This document shows, one piece after another, positions 45,521 to 54,647 of a stretch of 64,000 bases of DNA. The stretch is from Streptomyces sp. CB02959. GTDB lineage: Bacteria > Actinomycetota > Actinomycetes > Streptomycetales > Streptomycetaceae. The position numbers and the translations under genes were made by a program. A model generated the notes under the pieces. That model did no database searches and was not told where the DNA came from. It worked only from the letters and a program-made list of their open reading frames with translations. Each line of letters starts with the position of its first letter. The first letter of the stretch is position 1. Location: NCBI RefSeq assembly GCF_002803155.1, contig NZ_NNBP01000020.1:118145-182144 (forward strand), in the 5' to 3' direction.

Positions 45521-45591
45521 GGGCCCCGCGGACCCACGCCCGTCCCCCGTCCCCCCACCGGCACCGCACGGCGACCGGCCCGCTCCACCAC

Positions 45592-45613
45592 GTCATACGA
45601 ACGCTCGTCTGAC
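45592..45613. promoter_or_regulatory. 22-bp palindrome, TetR-operator-like
   Basis: GTCATACGAACGCTCGTCTG followed by AC: nine of eleven symmetric positions pair, with an ACGA-CG-TCGT core typical of TetR-family operators. It lies about 85 bases upstream of the small gene at 45697. The cognate regulator is not in the window. Confidence 0.35.
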
Positions 45614-45696
45614 GAACAGCCAATTGCCTCCCGCATAGGCCGATTGGCCCTCTCCGAGGCGGTTACGGACCTTGGGCCACGGGCAGAGTCGAGGGT

Positions 45697-45894
45697 ATGG
45701 GCTGGACGCACGACTACCGTGACGTGGCACGCAACCGCCGCAGCAGTGCCGCTGCAGTGGGCACGCAGGACAGGGGTACCCCGGATCTCGGATCCGACGG
45801 GTCCCCCGATCCGGCGCACCCGATGGGCATCCCCCGCATCCTGCGCCGCAGAGCGCGGTGGATGAGCGCACGGTTGCGCCATCCCCGAGGCTGA
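45697..45894 (+). CDS. Small hypothetical protein
   Basis: 65 residues starting MGWTHDYRDVARNRRSSAAA and ending in an Arg-rich segment (RILRRRARWMSARLRHPRG). GAGG lies close before the ATG. Basic C-terminus could bind nucleic acid or membrane. No recognised family; lies alone in the interval between the hydrolase and protease genes, preceded by a TetR-like palindrome. Confidence 0.4.
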   Translation: MGWTHDYRDVARNRRSSAAAVGTQDRGTPDLGSDGSPDPAHPMGIPRILRRRARWMSARLRHPRG

Positions 45895-45971
45895 CCCGAG
45901 GCGCTCCCCCTTGCGCGGCCTCCGGGCCGCGTCCCGTCCGCAGCGGATCGGTTCGCGGCTCGCGCCCGGAC

Positions 45972-47180
45972 TCAGATGGCGCAGCCCTGGGTGTCGACCG
46001 GCCGGCTCGCGGTCCGTCCCCGGACGGCGTCCTGCCGGACCTCGTCGGCCGTCAGCGCGTAGCCGGTGTGGGCGTCGTCCCTCGACTTGGCGAAGACCAC
46101 GCCGTAGACGTCACCCTGGGGCGTGAGCAGCGGACCGCCGGAGTTGCCCTCCCGGACCGTGGCGTAGAGCGAGTAGACGTCGCGGCCGACCGTGCCCCGG
46201 TGGTAGATGTCGGCGCCGTCGGCCTTGATACGGCCGCGGATCCGGGCCGGGCGGACGTCGTAGCCGCCGTTCTCCGGGAAGCCCGCGACGATGGCGCTCT
46301 TGCCGCTGGCGGCGTCCTTGTCGGCGAACTTCAGCACCGGGGCGCGGAGCTGCGGGACGTCCAGCACGGCGATGTCGCGCTCCCAGTCGTAGAGCACGAC
46401 CTTGGCGTTCACCGGGATCCCCTCGCCGCCGACCTGGACCGTCGGGTCGCTGACGCCGCCGACGACGTGCGCGTTGGTCATCACGCGGTGCGGGGCGAAG
46501 ACGAAGCCGGTGCCTTCGAGGATCTTGCCGCAGCTGGGCGCGCGTCCGACGATCTTGACGATGCTGTGCCGGGCGTCCGCCGCCACGGGGCCGTTGGCCA
46601 GGCCCGGGTCCGGCGGGCGGACCGGCCGGATCGGCTCGTTGGAGAACGGCGTGAAGACCTGCGGGAAGCCGTTCTGCGCCAGCGCCGAGGAGAAGTCCGC
46701 GAACCAGGTGCTGGCCTGCGGCGGCATGACCTGGGACACCCCGAGCAGCACCTTGGAGTTGCGGACCTCCTTGCTGAGCGTCGGCAGCGACGTGCCGGCC
46801 AGCGCCGAGCCGATCAGCCAGGCGACCAGCAGCATCGCCAGGACGTTGACCAGCGCCCCGCCGGTGGCGTCCAGCGCCCGCGCCGGGGTCCAGGTGATGT
46901 GGCGGCGGAGTTTGTTGCCGAGGTGGGTGGTGAGTGCTTGGCCCACCGAGGCGCAGACGATCACGATGGCGACCGCCGCGATCACCGCGAAGGTGCCTGG
47001 TTTGGCGTCGTCGGTGACCCCGTTCCAGATCACCGGCAGCACGTAGACCGCGATCAGACCTCCCCCGAGGAAGCCGATCACGGACAGGATGCCGACAAGG
47101 AAGCCTTGCCGGTAACCGACGATCGCGAACCACACGGCCGCGATCAGCAGCAGGATGTCCAGGACGTTCACGCCGGACAC
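45972..47180 (-). CDS. MarP-like membrane serine protease (CvpA-type membrane domain plus trypsin domain)
   Basis: 402 residues. Four N-terminal helices (LDILLLIAAVWFAIVGYRQG and following) form a colicin-V-production-like membrane domain. A periplasmic chymotrypsin-fold protease follows, with His238 (TNAHVVGG), Asp269 (RDIAVLD) and Ser347 (EGNSGGP). Two Cys near residue 217 and 400 could form the redox-sensitive disulfide described for mycobacterial MarP, which protects cells from acid and oxidative stress. GTG start seven bases after the NUDIX stop; coupled to it. Confidence 0.92.
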   Translation of the reverse strand: MSGVNVLDILLLIAAVWFAIVGYRQGFLVGILSVIGFLGGGLIAVYVLPVIWNGVTDDAKPGTFAVIAAVAIVIVCASVGQALTTHLGNKLRRHITWTPARALDATGGALVNVLAMLLVAWLIGSALAGTSLPTLSKEVRNSKVLLGVSQVMPPQASTWFADFSSALAQNGFPQVFTPFSNEPIRPVRPPDPGLANGPVAADARHSIVKIVGRAPSCGKILEGTGFVFAPHRVMTNAHVVGGVSDPTVQVGGEGIPVNAKVVLYDWERDIAVLDVPQLRAPVLKFADKDAASGKSAIVAGFPENGGYDVRPARIRGRIKADGADIYHRGTVGRDVYSLYATVREGNSGGPLLTPQGDVYGVVFAKSRDDAHTGYALTADEVRQDAVRGRTASRPVDTQGCAI

Positions 47181-47184
47181 CGTC

Positions 47185-47910
47185 TCACGAGCGCCAGTCG
47201 AGCGGGACCTGCTTGCCGCGGTCCCATGCGACTTCCCAGCCCGCGTAGTGCAGGATCCGGTCGATCACCCCGGCGGTGAAACCCCAGACCAGCGCATCCT
47301 CGACGAGGAAGGCGGGGCCGACGTGGCCGCTGGGGTGACGGGTGGTGACCCGGTGTGCCGGGTCCGTGAGATCCGCCACGGGAACCGTGAAGACCCGCGC
47401 GGTCTCCCCCCGGTCCACCACGCCCACCGGACTCGGCACCCGCCACCACCCCAGCACGGGCGTCACGACGAAACCGCTGACGGGGATGTAGAGCCGCGGC
47501 AGCACCCCGAAGACCTGGACCCCGGACGGGTCGAGCCCGGTCTCCTCCTCGGCCTCCCGCAGCGCCGCGCGGACCGGACCCGGCCCGTCCGGGTCGCCGT
47601 CCTGCGGATCGAGGGACCCACCGGGGAACGAGGGCTGCCCGGCGTGCGAGCGCAGGGTGCCGGCGCGCTCCATCAGGAGCAGTTCGGGCCCGCGGGCGCC
47701 GTGCCCGAAGAGGATCAGGACGGCGGACTGCCGGCCGCCGTCCTTCGGCGGCAGGAAGCTGCTGAGCTGGCGCGGCTCTATCGTCGCGGCCGCACGGGCC
47801 ACCGGAGCCAGCCACCCGGGCAGGCCCTCGGACGTGACCGCGACCTCCCGCTCGGCCGCCGTCCGGCGGGGAACCGTCGTCTCGTCGTACTGCTCCCGTG
47901 CACTCGTCAT
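47185..47910 (-). CDS. NUDIX hydrolase, CoA-pyrophosphatase type
   Basis: 241 residues. The Nudix box is GSLDPQDGDP to REAEEETGLDP: the REAEEETG core is intact, with a short insert before it. The upstream motif LLLMERAGTLRSHAGQPSFP matches the UPF0035/CoA-diphosphatase signature (LLTxR-x-LR-H-GQ-xFPGG). It probably cleaves CoA and its thioesters to phosphopantetheine and 3',5'-ADP. Operon with the downstream protease gene and 67 bases after the nth gene on the other side, all on the minus strand. Confidence 0.88.
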   Translation of the reverse strand: MTSAREQYDETTVPRRTAAEREVAVTSEGLPGWLAPVARAAATIEPRQLSSFLPPKDGGRQSAVLILFGHGARGPELLLMERAGTLRSHAGQPSFPGGSLDPQDGDPDGPGPVRAALREAEEETGLDPSGVQVFGVLPRLYIPVSGFVVTPVLGWWRVPSPVGVVDRGETARVFTVPVADLTDPAHRVTTRHPSGHVGPAFLVEDALVWGFTAGVIDRILHYAGWEVAWDRGKQVPLDWRS

Positions 47911-47977
47911 CCGCGCCCCCTTGAGGCTTACGTCGATGGGTCGGTCCCCCTGTGGGGTCGTGCTCGCTGCCGCCGCC

Positions 47978-49000
47978 CTATGAGGCCGCCAGCGGGCGCG
48001 CGGGCTGCCCCGGGTAGTCGGTGGGCGGCTTCAGGCGCTGCCCGGGCTGACCGCCGAGCTCGTACTTGAGCAGCTTCTTCGCCTTCTCCGGGTCGGTCTC
48101 GCCCTCGCCGTACGAGGGGCACAGCGGGGCGATGGGGCAGGCCCCGCAGGCGGGCTTGCGGGAGTGGCAGACCCGGCGGCCGTGGAAGACCACCCGGTGC
48201 GAGAGCATCGTCCACTCGCTCTTGGGGAAGATCTCGGCGACGTCGGCCTCGACCTTCTCGGCGTCCTGCGCGGTCGTCCAGCCGAAGCGGCGGGCCAGCC
48301 GGCCGAAGTGCGTGTCCACGGTGATGCCGGGGACGCCGAAGGCGTTGCCGAGCACCACGTTGGCGGTCTTGCGGCCGACACCGGGGAGCGTGACGAGGTC
48401 CTCCAGGCGGCCGGGCACCTCGCCGCCGAAACGGTCGCGCAGCGCGGTGGAGAGCCCGATCAGGGACTTCGCCTTGGCCCGGAAGAAGCCGGTGGGGCGG
48501 ATCAGCTCCTCCAGCTGCTCCGGCGGGATCGCGGCCATGTCCTCGGGCGTGGGGCAGGCCGCGAAGAGCCGGGGGGTGGTCTGGTTGACCCGCAGGTCGG
48601 TGGTCTGGGCGGACAGGACCGTCGCGACCAGCAGCTCGAAGGGGTTGGTGAAGTCCAGCTCCGGGTGGGCGTACGGATACAGCTCGGCCAGCTCGCGGTT
48701 GATCCGGCGGGCCCGGCGCACCATGGCGACCCGGGACTCGGGCTTGCGGGCGGGGGCCGCCTCCTTGGCGGGGGCCGCGCTCTTGGCGGCCGCCTTCTCG
48801 GCCACGGCCGTCTTCTTCGCGGTGGTGGTCTTCGCGGCGGTGGTCGTCTTCGTCGCGGCCTTCTTGGCGACCGTCTTCTTCGCCGCGGTCTTCGTCGTCG
48901 CGGTCTTCGTCGTCGCGGGCTTCGTCGTCGCGGGCTTCTTCACCGCGGTCTTCTTCACCGCGGTCTTCTTCGCCGCCGGCTTCGCGGGGGTCTCGTTCAC
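47978..49000 (-). CDS. nth: Endonuclease III with long Lys/Ala-rich N-terminal tail
   Basis: 340 residues from GTG 49000 (GGAGG eight bases upstream). Residues 100-340 are a normal Nth: HhH motif LPGVGRKTANVVLG with the catalytic Lys, catalytic Asp in TVDTHFGRL, and the 4Fe-4S loop CHSRKPACGACPIAPLC (Cys-x6-Cys-x2-Cys-x5-Cys). It excises oxidised pyrimidines from DNA. Residues 1-95 are an extraordinary repeat of KTA/KKT/AAKK units, like a histone H1 tail. GTG 49156 in frame would add 52 more residues. Single-gene unit divergent from crp. Confidence 0.95.
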   Translation of the reverse strand: MNETPAKPAAKKTAVKKTAVKKPATTKPATTKTATTKTAAKKTVAKKAATKTTTAAKTTTAKKTAVAEKAAAKSAAPAKEAAPARKPESRVAMVRRARRINRELAELYPYAHPELDFTNPFELLVATVLSAQTTDLRVNQTTPRLFAACPTPEDMAAIPPEQLEELIRPTGFFRAKAKSLIGLSTALRDRFGGEVPGRLEDLVTLPGVGRKTANVVLGNAFGVPGITVDTHFGRLARRFGWTTAQDAEKVEADVAEIFPKSEWTMLSHRVVFHGRRVCHSRKPACGACPIAPLCPSYGEGETDPEKAKKLLKYELGGQPGQRLKPPTDYPGQPARPLAAS

Positions 49001-49382
49001 GGCCGCCTCCTCCGCCTCGGAACGCGACGCGCCGGTCGCGGGCGCCGTCGGCTTCCGCGCGGCCGTCACCCCGGAAGGCGATTTGATACTTTTGTCGGTA
49101 ATCGAGGCGCCTGCGGGCAGCTGTTCGCCCACAGCGGAATCGCGCCCTGCGCTCACTCTGTCGGCCCCCAGTCCTCTGCTCTCACCGGCGTATTGGACAC
49201 TCGGCCAGACTAAGGCCACCCACTGACATCCGACTCGGTCACCAGGATTCGTGACCCCAATCGGCCCCCTGCCGTATGGCTCGGAGCGAGGGTCCGGCAA
49301 ACTTGTGATTGATCGCACTGTTTTGCATTCCGGCATGATGGGGACCACAGTCCTCCGGAGCATGTCGACAAGGAGAGAACTC

Positions 49383-50057
49383 GTGGACGACGTTCTGCGG
49401 CGCGCCCCGCTCTTCGCGGCGCTCGACGACGAGCAGGCGGCCGAGCTTCGCGCCTCGATGGGAGAGGTCACGCTCGCTCGCGGCGACGCCCTGTTCCACG
49501 AAGGGGACCCGGGCGACCGCCTGTACGTGGTCACCGAGGGCAAGGTGAAGCTCCACCGCACCTCACCCGACGGCCGCGAGAACATGCTGGCCGTCCTCGG
49601 ACCCGGCGAGCTCATCGGGGAGCTGTCCCTGTTCGACCCGGGACCGCGCACGGCCACCGCCACCGCGCTCACCGAGGTCAAGCTGCTCGGCCTGGGCCAC
49701 GGCGACCTCCAGCCCTGGCTGAACGCCCGCCCGGAGGTGGCCACCGCCCTGCTGCGCGCGGTCGCCCGCCGGCTGCGCAAGACCAACGACCAGATGTCCG
49801 ACCTGGTCTTCTCGGACGTGCCGGGCCGTGTGGCGCGTGCCCTCCTGGACCTGTCGCGCCGTTTCGGCGTGCAGTCCGAGGAAGGCATCCACGTCGTGCA
49901 CGACCTCACGCAGGAGGAGCTGGCCCAGCTGGTCGGCGCCTCCCGGGAGACCGTCAACAAGGCGCTCGCGGACTTCGCGGGCCGCGGCTGGCTGCGCCTG
50001 GAGGCGCGCGCCGTGATCCTGCTGGACGTCGAGCGGCTGGCCAAGCGCTCGCGCTGA
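49383..50057 (+). CDS. crp: Cyclic-AMP receptor protein
   Basis: 224 residues, nearly identical to S. coelicolor Crp. The cNMP-binding domain has GELIGELSLFDPGPRTATA (phosphate-binding cassette), a dimerisation helix follows, and a winged helix-turn-helix DNA-binding domain (TQEELAQLVGASRETVNKAL) ends the protein. It controls spore germination, growth and the switch to antibiotic production. GTG 49383 is preceded by AAGGAGAG; in-frame ATGs upstream are not needed. Confidence 0.97.
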   Translation: MDDVLRRAPLFAALDDEQAAELRASMGEVTLARGDALFHEGDPGDRLYVVTEGKVKLHRTSPDGRENMLAVLGPGELIGELSLFDPGPRTATATALTEVKLLGLGHGDLQPWLNARPEVATALLRAVARRLRKTNDQMSDLVFSDVPGRVARALLDLSRRFGVQSEEGIHVVHDLTQEELAQLVGASRETVNKALADFAGRGWLRLEARAVILLDVERLAKRSR

Positions 50058-50083
50058 CGCCCCGCGTCCACGGCGACCACCCC

Positions 50084-50109
50084 AAGGGCCCCGCTCCGGC
50101 GGGGCCCTT
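50084..50109 (+). terminator. Terminator of crp
   Basis: Perfect 11-bp stem AAGGGCCCCGC/GCGGGGCCCTT with a TCCG loop, 27 bases after the crp stop. Confidence 0.8.
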
Positions 50110-50187
50110 GCCGTGTCCGGGCCGCGGCGGGCGGCCGCCGGGTAATCCGCTCGCGGCCCGCCGTTCCGCCGCCCCATAGTGGGCGCC

Positions 50188-51021
50188 ATGACCACCAGTG
50201 GGGATTCCCGGGGCAAGGGCCTCGACCAGGACGGCTTCTTCGTGCGGGAGGGCTCCCTGGAGCGGGTGCCCGCACCGTTCGCGCCCGTCGTGGCGGAGCT
50301 GACCGCCCGGCTGGCCACCCGCTTCGCACCCGACCGGCTGGTGAGCAGCTACCTCTACGGCAGCATCCCGCGCGGTACCGCCGTCCCCGGGGTGTCCGAC
50401 CTCGACGCGCTGCTCGTGCTGCGCACCGGCCCCGGCGACGCCGACCGGGCCGCCGCCCGGGCCGTCGAGGCGGAGCTGGACGCGGCCTTCCCGCAGATCG
50501 ACGGCGCCGGGTTCCTGCTGATCGCCGAGGACCGGCTGCTCGGCGATCAGGAGCGGTACGACATGGCCTGGTTCGTGGCCTGTCTGTGCACGCCGCTCGG
50601 CGGGCCGGACGTGACGGCGGCGCTGCCCCGTTACCGGCCCACCTCGCTCCTCGCCCGGGAGACCAACGGGGACCTGCACCGCCGGCTGCCCGGCATGCGC
50701 GAGCGGGCCGCCGCGGCCGCCACCCGGGAGGAGCGCGACCGGCTGACCCGGGGGATCACGCGGAACCTCGTCCGCACCGGATTCACCCTGGTCATGCCGC
50801 GCTGGGGCGGCTGGACCAGCGATCTCGCCGAGTCCGCCGAGGTGTTCGCGCACTACTACCCGGCGCACGCCGACCAGATGCGCGCCGCGGCGCGCGCCGC
50901 CCGGCATCCCGCCGCGTACCCCGAACTGCTCGACGACCTGCTGAACGGGCTCGCGCCCTGGCTGGCCGACACCTACCTGGCCGTCCACGGGGCGAAGGCC
51001 CTGCCGCCACAGGGGCCCTGA
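50188..51021 (+). CDS. Nucleotidyltransferase-domain protein
   Basis: 277 residues. The core YGSIPRGTAVPGVSDLDALL is the polymerase-beta-type nucleotidyltransferase signature (GSxxRGTxxxxSDxD) with two metal-binding Asp; the third carboxylate may be Asp in ERYDMAWFVA. The C-terminal half is helical (LTRGITRNLVRTGFTLVMPR). Related to aminoglycoside nucleotidyltransferases and MNT-type enzymes, but target unknown. Monocistronic. ATG 50188 chosen over GTG 50179; no clear ribosome-binding site. Confidence 0.85.
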   Translation: MTTSGDSRGKGLDQDGFFVREGSLERVPAPFAPVVAELTARLATRFAPDRLVSSYLYGSIPRGTAVPGVSDLDALLVLRTGPGDADRAAARAVEAELDAAFPQIDGAGFLLIAEDRLLGDQERYDMAWFVACLCTPLGGPDVTAALPRYRPTSLLARETNGDLHRRLPGMRERAAAAATREERDRLTRGITRNLVRTGFTLVMPRWGGWTSDLAESAEVFAHYYPAHADQMRAAARAARHPAAYPELLDDLLNGLAPWLADTYLAVHGAKALPPQGP

Positions 51022-51073
51022 CGCCCTCGCGGCGCCCCCGGGCGCCCCAGGGGCGGGCCCGCCCGATCCGGCC

Positions 51074-51904
51074 CTAGATCAGCCCGTGCTCGCCCAGGTA
51101 CTCCAACTGCGCCCGCACCGACAGTTCGGCGGCCGGCCACAGGGAGCGGTCGACGTCCGCGTAGACGCTCGCCACGACCGCGGCGGGGGTCCGGTGGCCG
51201 GCCTCCACGGCGGTCTCCACCTGGGCCAGCCGATGGGCCCGGTGCGCCAGATAGAACTCCACCGCCCCCTGGGCGTCGTTCAGCACCGGCCCGTGGCCCG
51301 GGAGGACCGTGGCGACCCCGTCGTCCACGGTGAGGGAGCGCAGCCGGCGCAGCGAGTCGAGGTAGTCGCCCAGCCGCCCGTCGGGGTGCGCGACCATGGT
51401 GGTGCCGCGCCCCAGGATCGTGTCGCCCGTCAGGACCGCGCCGTCGGCGGGCAGATGGAAGCAGAGCGAGTCCGCGGTGTGCCCCGGGGTGGGCACCACC
51501 CGCAGCTCCAGGCCCCCGGTGGTGATGACGTCGCCCGCGCCGAGCCCCTCGTCCCCCAGGCGCAGCGCCGGGTCCAGCGCCCTCACGGGGGTGCCGGTCA
51601 GCTCGGCGAACCGGGCCGCGCCGTCGGCGTGGTCGGGGTGCCCGTGGGTGAGCAGGGTCATCGCGACCCGGTGCCCGGCCCGCTCCGCGGTGTCGACGAC
51701 GGCCCTGAGGTGGCCCTCGTCGAGCGGTCCGGGGTCGATGACCACGGCCAGGCCGGAGTCCGGTTCGGCGACGATCCAGGTGTTGGTGCCGTCCAGCGTC
51801 ATCGGGGACGGGTTCGGGGCCAGCACGCAGTGGGCGCGCGCCGTGGCCTGCCCCGACAGGACGCCGCCGCGGGGCTGGCCGGGGAGGGCGGCTGCTTCGG
51901 TCAT
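51074..51904 (-). CDS. Metallo-beta-lactamase-fold hydrolase
   Basis: 276 residues. The zinc-binding motif THGHPDHADG and downstream VPTPGHTADSLCFHLP, GDTILG and LPGHGP complete the MBL metal ligands. It resembles LACTB2-type hydrolases; the substrate (thioester, RNA or lactone) cannot be told. ATG start overlaps the NUDIX stop by four bases, so both are in one operon. Confidence 0.9.
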   Translation of the reverse strand: MTEAAALPGQPRGGVLSGQATARAHCVLAPNPSPMTLDGTNTWIVAEPDSGLAVVIDPGPLDEGHLRAVVDTAERAGHRVAMTLLTHGHPDHADGAARFAELTGTPVRALDPALRLGDEGLGAGDVITTGGLELRVVPTPGHTADSLCFHLPADGAVLTGDTILGRGTTMVAHPDGRLGDYLDSLRRLRSLTVDDGVATVLPGHGPVLNDAQGAVEFYLAHRAHRLAQVETAVEAGHRTPAAVVASVYADVDRSLWPAAELSVRAQLEYLGEHGLI

Positions 51905-52806
51905 GCGGAGGAACCTCCCGGAGGGCCGGCGGGGCCCTCGTCCGCCGGCGCGATGTGCTTGGTGAACTCGTCGTGGCCCGGCCAGCTCAACACGATCTCG
52001 CCGTCCACGAGATGGGCGTGGGCCAGCACCGGCGTCAGGTCCTGCGCCGCGGCCCCGGACAGCGCGTCGGTGACGGCGGCGTACGGCTGGAGGGAACGCA
52101 GCGTGGAGATGGTCGGCGGCATCATCAGCAGCTCACCGCGGTCGTAGCCGGCCGCGGCCTCCTCCGGGCGGATCCACACCGTGCGGTCCGCCTCCGTGGA
52201 GACGTTGAGGGCACGCTGGCCCTTGGGGAGCGCGGCGACGAAGAAGAACGTGTCGTAGCGGCGCGGTTCGAACTCCGGGGTGATCCAGCGCGCCCAGGCG
52301 GCCAGCAGGTCGGAGCGGAGCACCAGGCCGCGGCGGGCCAGGAAGTCGGCGAAGGACAGCTCGTGGCCGACCAGTGCGGCCCGGTCCGCCGCCCAGTCCT
52401 CGCCGGTGGTGTCCGCGACGACCGTGGTGGCGGAGTCGCCGGCGAGCAGCACCCCGGCCTCCTCGAACGTCTCGCGCACCGCGGCGCAGATGATGGCCTG
52501 CGCGGCGGACGGGTCGACGCCCAGCCGCACCGCCCATTCGGCGCGCGAGGGGCCGGCCCACCCCACGGGACGCTCGTCCCGGGGATCGACGGAACCGCCC
52601 GGATAGGCGTACGCGCCTCCGGCGAAGGCCATGGAGGCGCGTCTGCGCAGCATGTGGACGGCGGGACCGCCGTGGTCGGTGTCCCGCAGCAGCAGGACCG
52701 TCGCGGCCCGCCGGGGCGCGGCCGGCGTCAGTTCGCCGTTCGTCAGGGCCCGGATGCGGGCCGGCCATTCCGGCGGATACCACTGGCCATTCGTCGTCGA
52801 CGCCAT
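51901..52806 (-). CDS. NUDIX hydrolase (NUDT19-like)
   Basis: 301 residues. AFAGGAYAYPGGSVDPRDER starts the Nudix region and AIICAAVRETFEEAGVLLAG is its catalytic helix (RETFEEAG), with a ~35-residue insert between the two halves, as in NUDT19/RP2p-like proteins that cleave CoA species. ATGA overlap with the MBL gene. Possible joint role in acyl-CoA or nucleotide housekeeping. Product assignment is by motif. Confidence 0.87.
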   Translation of the reverse strand: MASTTNGQWYPPEWPARIRALTNGELTPAAPRRAATVLLLRDTDHGGPAVHMLRRRASMAFAGGAYAYPGGSVDPRDERPVGWAGPSRAEWAVRLGVDPSAAQAIICAAVRETFEEAGVLLAGDSATTVVADTTGEDWAADRAALVGHELSFADFLARRGLVLRSDLLAAWARWITPEFEPRRYDTFFFVAALPKGQRALNVSTEADRTVWIRPEEAAAGYDRGELLMMPPTISTLRSLQPYAAVTDALSGAAAQDLTPVLAHAHLVDGEIVLSWPGHDEFTKHIAPADEGPAGPPGGSSA

Positions 52807-52896
52807 GGCCGGATGCTATGTGCTCGCGTGCGGATGTTCGAGGGGTCCTCCGGGCAGAGGGCCCGATCCGGACGCGAGCGCACCGCTCGTGATCCG

Positions 52897-53361
52897 TCAG
52901 TCGGCGATCTCGACCTGGATCTCGACCTCGACCGGGGCGTCGATCGGCAGCACCGCCACGCCGACCGCGGAGCGGGCGTGCACGCCCTTCTCGCCCAGGA
53001 TCTCGCCGAGCAGCTCGCTGGCGCCGTTGACGACGCCCGGCTGACCGGTGAAGTCCGGCGCGGAGGCCACGAAACCGACGACCTTCACGACCCGGACGAT
53101 CTTGTCGAGGTCGCCGACGACGGACTTCACGGCGGCCAGCGCGTTGAGCGCGCAGGTCGCGGCGAGCTCCTTGGCCTGCTCCGGGCCGACCTCGGCACCG
53201 ACCTTGCCGGTGGCCGGCAGCGCGCCGTCCACCATGGGCAGCTGGCCGGAGGTGTAGACGTACGCGCCGGAACGGACCGCGGGCTGGTAGGAGGCCAGCG
53301 GCGGCACGACCTCGGGCAGCTTCAGGCCGAGCTCGGCGATCCGGCCCTCTACGGCACTCAT
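52897..53361 (-). CDS. RidA/YjgF family protein
   Basis: 154 residues. The YjgF/UK114 signature is present: YTSGQLPMVDGALPATGKVG early, NALAAVKSVVGDLDKIVRVV in the middle, and ARSAVGVAVLPIDAPVEVEIQ at the end with the Arg that binds the substrate carboxylate. RidA enzymes hydrolyse reactive enamine/imine intermediates; this longer form belongs to the RidA-like side of the family. Its ATG overlaps the stop of the DUF4177 gene (ATGA). Confidence 0.92.
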   Translation of the reverse strand: MSAVEGRIAELGLKLPEVVPPLASYQPAVRSGAYVYTSGQLPMVDGALPATGKVGAEVGPEQAKELAATCALNALAAVKSVVGDLDKIVRVVKVVGFVASAPDFTGQPGVVNGASELLGEILGEKGVHARSAVGVAVLPIDAPVEVEIQVEIAD

Positions 53362-53516
53362 GCCTTCTCCCGCTTCAGGTAGGCCACCAACTGCTCGGGG
53401 TTGTTCGGGCCCGGCACGACCTGGACAAGCTCCCAGCCGTCCTCGCCCCAGGTGTCCAGAATCTGCTTCGTCGCGTGCACGAGCAGCGGCACGGTCGCGT
53501 ATTCCCACTTGGTCAT
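53358..53516 (-). CDS. DUF4177 small protein
   Basis: 52 residues, starting MTKWEYATVPLLVHATKQIL and ending VVPGPNNPEQLVAYLKREKA. The WEYATV and DGWELV motifs identify DUF4177. Function unknown. TACGCT lies six bases before the ATG with no Shine-Dalgarno, so it is likely leaderless; it is co-transcribed with the RidA gene and divergent from the ArsA-like pair. Confidence 0.85.
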   Translation of the reverse strand: MTKWEYATVPLLVHATKQILDTWGEDGWELVQVVPGPNNPEQLVAYLKREKA

Positions 53517-53669
53517 GGGCCGAGCGTAATGCCTGTCCCGGGGGCTCCGGTCCCGCGACCCCCAGGGCACCTCCCTGACGCCGTCCCTGACCGCGTGCGG
53601 GCGGATCTCCGGGTACTCCCAGGCGTATCCCGTGCGTACGCGGGACGCGGACTGGTTAGGCTCCATGGC

Positions 53670-54647
53670 GTGAGCAGGCTCCATGTCGTCAGCGGCAAGG
53701 GCGGCACCGGAAAGACCACGGTCGCCGCTGCCCTCGCCCTCGCCCTGGCCACCGAGGGGCGCCGCACCCTCCTGGTCGAGGTCGAGGGCCGGCAGGGCAT
53801 TGCCCAGCTGTTCGAGACCGAGGCGCTTCCCTACGAGGAGCGCAAGATCGCGGTGGCCCCCGGGGGCGGCGAGGTGCACGCCCTGGCCATCGACGCCGAG
53901 CGCGCCCTCCTGGACTACCTCCAGATGTTCTACAAACTCGGCAGCGCCGGCCGGGCCCTGAAGAAGCTCGGCGCGATCGACTTCGCCACCACCATCGCCC
54001 CCGGCCTGCGGGACGTCCTGCTGACCGGCAAGGCGTGCGAGGCCGTCCGCCGCAAGGACAAGAGCGGCGCGTTCGTCTACGACGCGGTGGTGATGGACGC
54101 CCCGCCCACCGGCCGCGTCACCCGCTTCCTCAACGTCAACGACGAGGTCGCCGGCCTGGCCAAGATCGGCCCGATCCACAATCAGGCCCAGGCCGTGATG
54201 CGCGTGCTGAAGTCCCCCGAGACGGCCGTGCACCTGGTGACCCTCCTGGAGGAGATGCCCGTCCAGGAGACCGCCGACGGCATCGCCGAGCTGCGCGCCG
54301 CCGGCATCCCGGTCGGCGGCGTCGTCATCAACCTGACCCGCCCCGCGCTGCTGGACAACGGGGACCTGGAGGTGGCCGCCCGCGGCGCCCGGGCCGGCAT
54401 CGCCAAGGCGCTCTCCCAGGCCGGTCTGGGCGGCGCCCGCCGCGGCGGCCTCGCCGAGCGCCTGATCGACCCGCTGCTGGAGCAGGCGCGCGAGCACGCC
54501 GAGCGGGTCGAGCTGGAGCGCGCCCAGCACGCCGCACTCACCGACCTCGGCCTGCCCACCTACGAGCTGGGGCTGCTCCCCGAGGGAGTGGACCTCGCCG
54601 GGCTCTACGGCCTGGCCAGAGACCTGCGGAAACAGGGGCCCATATGA
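53670..54647 (+). CDS. ArsA-like ATPase 1
   Basis: 325 residues from GTG 53670. A deviant Walker A opens the protein (MSRLHVVSGKGGTGKTTVAA); switch II is VVMDAPPTGRVTRFL. It belongs to the GET3/ArsA subfamily that occurs as an adjacent pair upstream of whiB-like genes in actinobacteria; there is no arsenite-binding Cys pattern, so arsenic resistance is unlikely. A tail-anchored-protein or motor-type role is possible. TAGGCT seven bases before the GTG suggests a leaderless transcript. It overlaps ATPase 2 (ATGA). Confidence 0.88.
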   Translation: MSRLHVVSGKGGTGKTTVAAALALALATEGRRTLLVEVEGRQGIAQLFETEALPYEERKIAVAPGGGEVHALAIDAERALLDYLQMFYKLGSAGRALKKLGAIDFATTIAPGLRDVLLTGKACEAVRRKDKSGAFVYDAVVMDAPPTGRVTRFLNVNDEVAGLAKIGPIHNQAQAVMRVLKSPETAVHLVTLLEEMPVQETADGIAELRAAGIPVGGVVINLTRPALLDNGDLEVAARGARAGIAKALSQAGLGGARRGGLAERLIDPLLEQAREHAERVELERAQHAALTDLGLPTYELGLLPEGVDLAGLYGLARDLRKQGPI

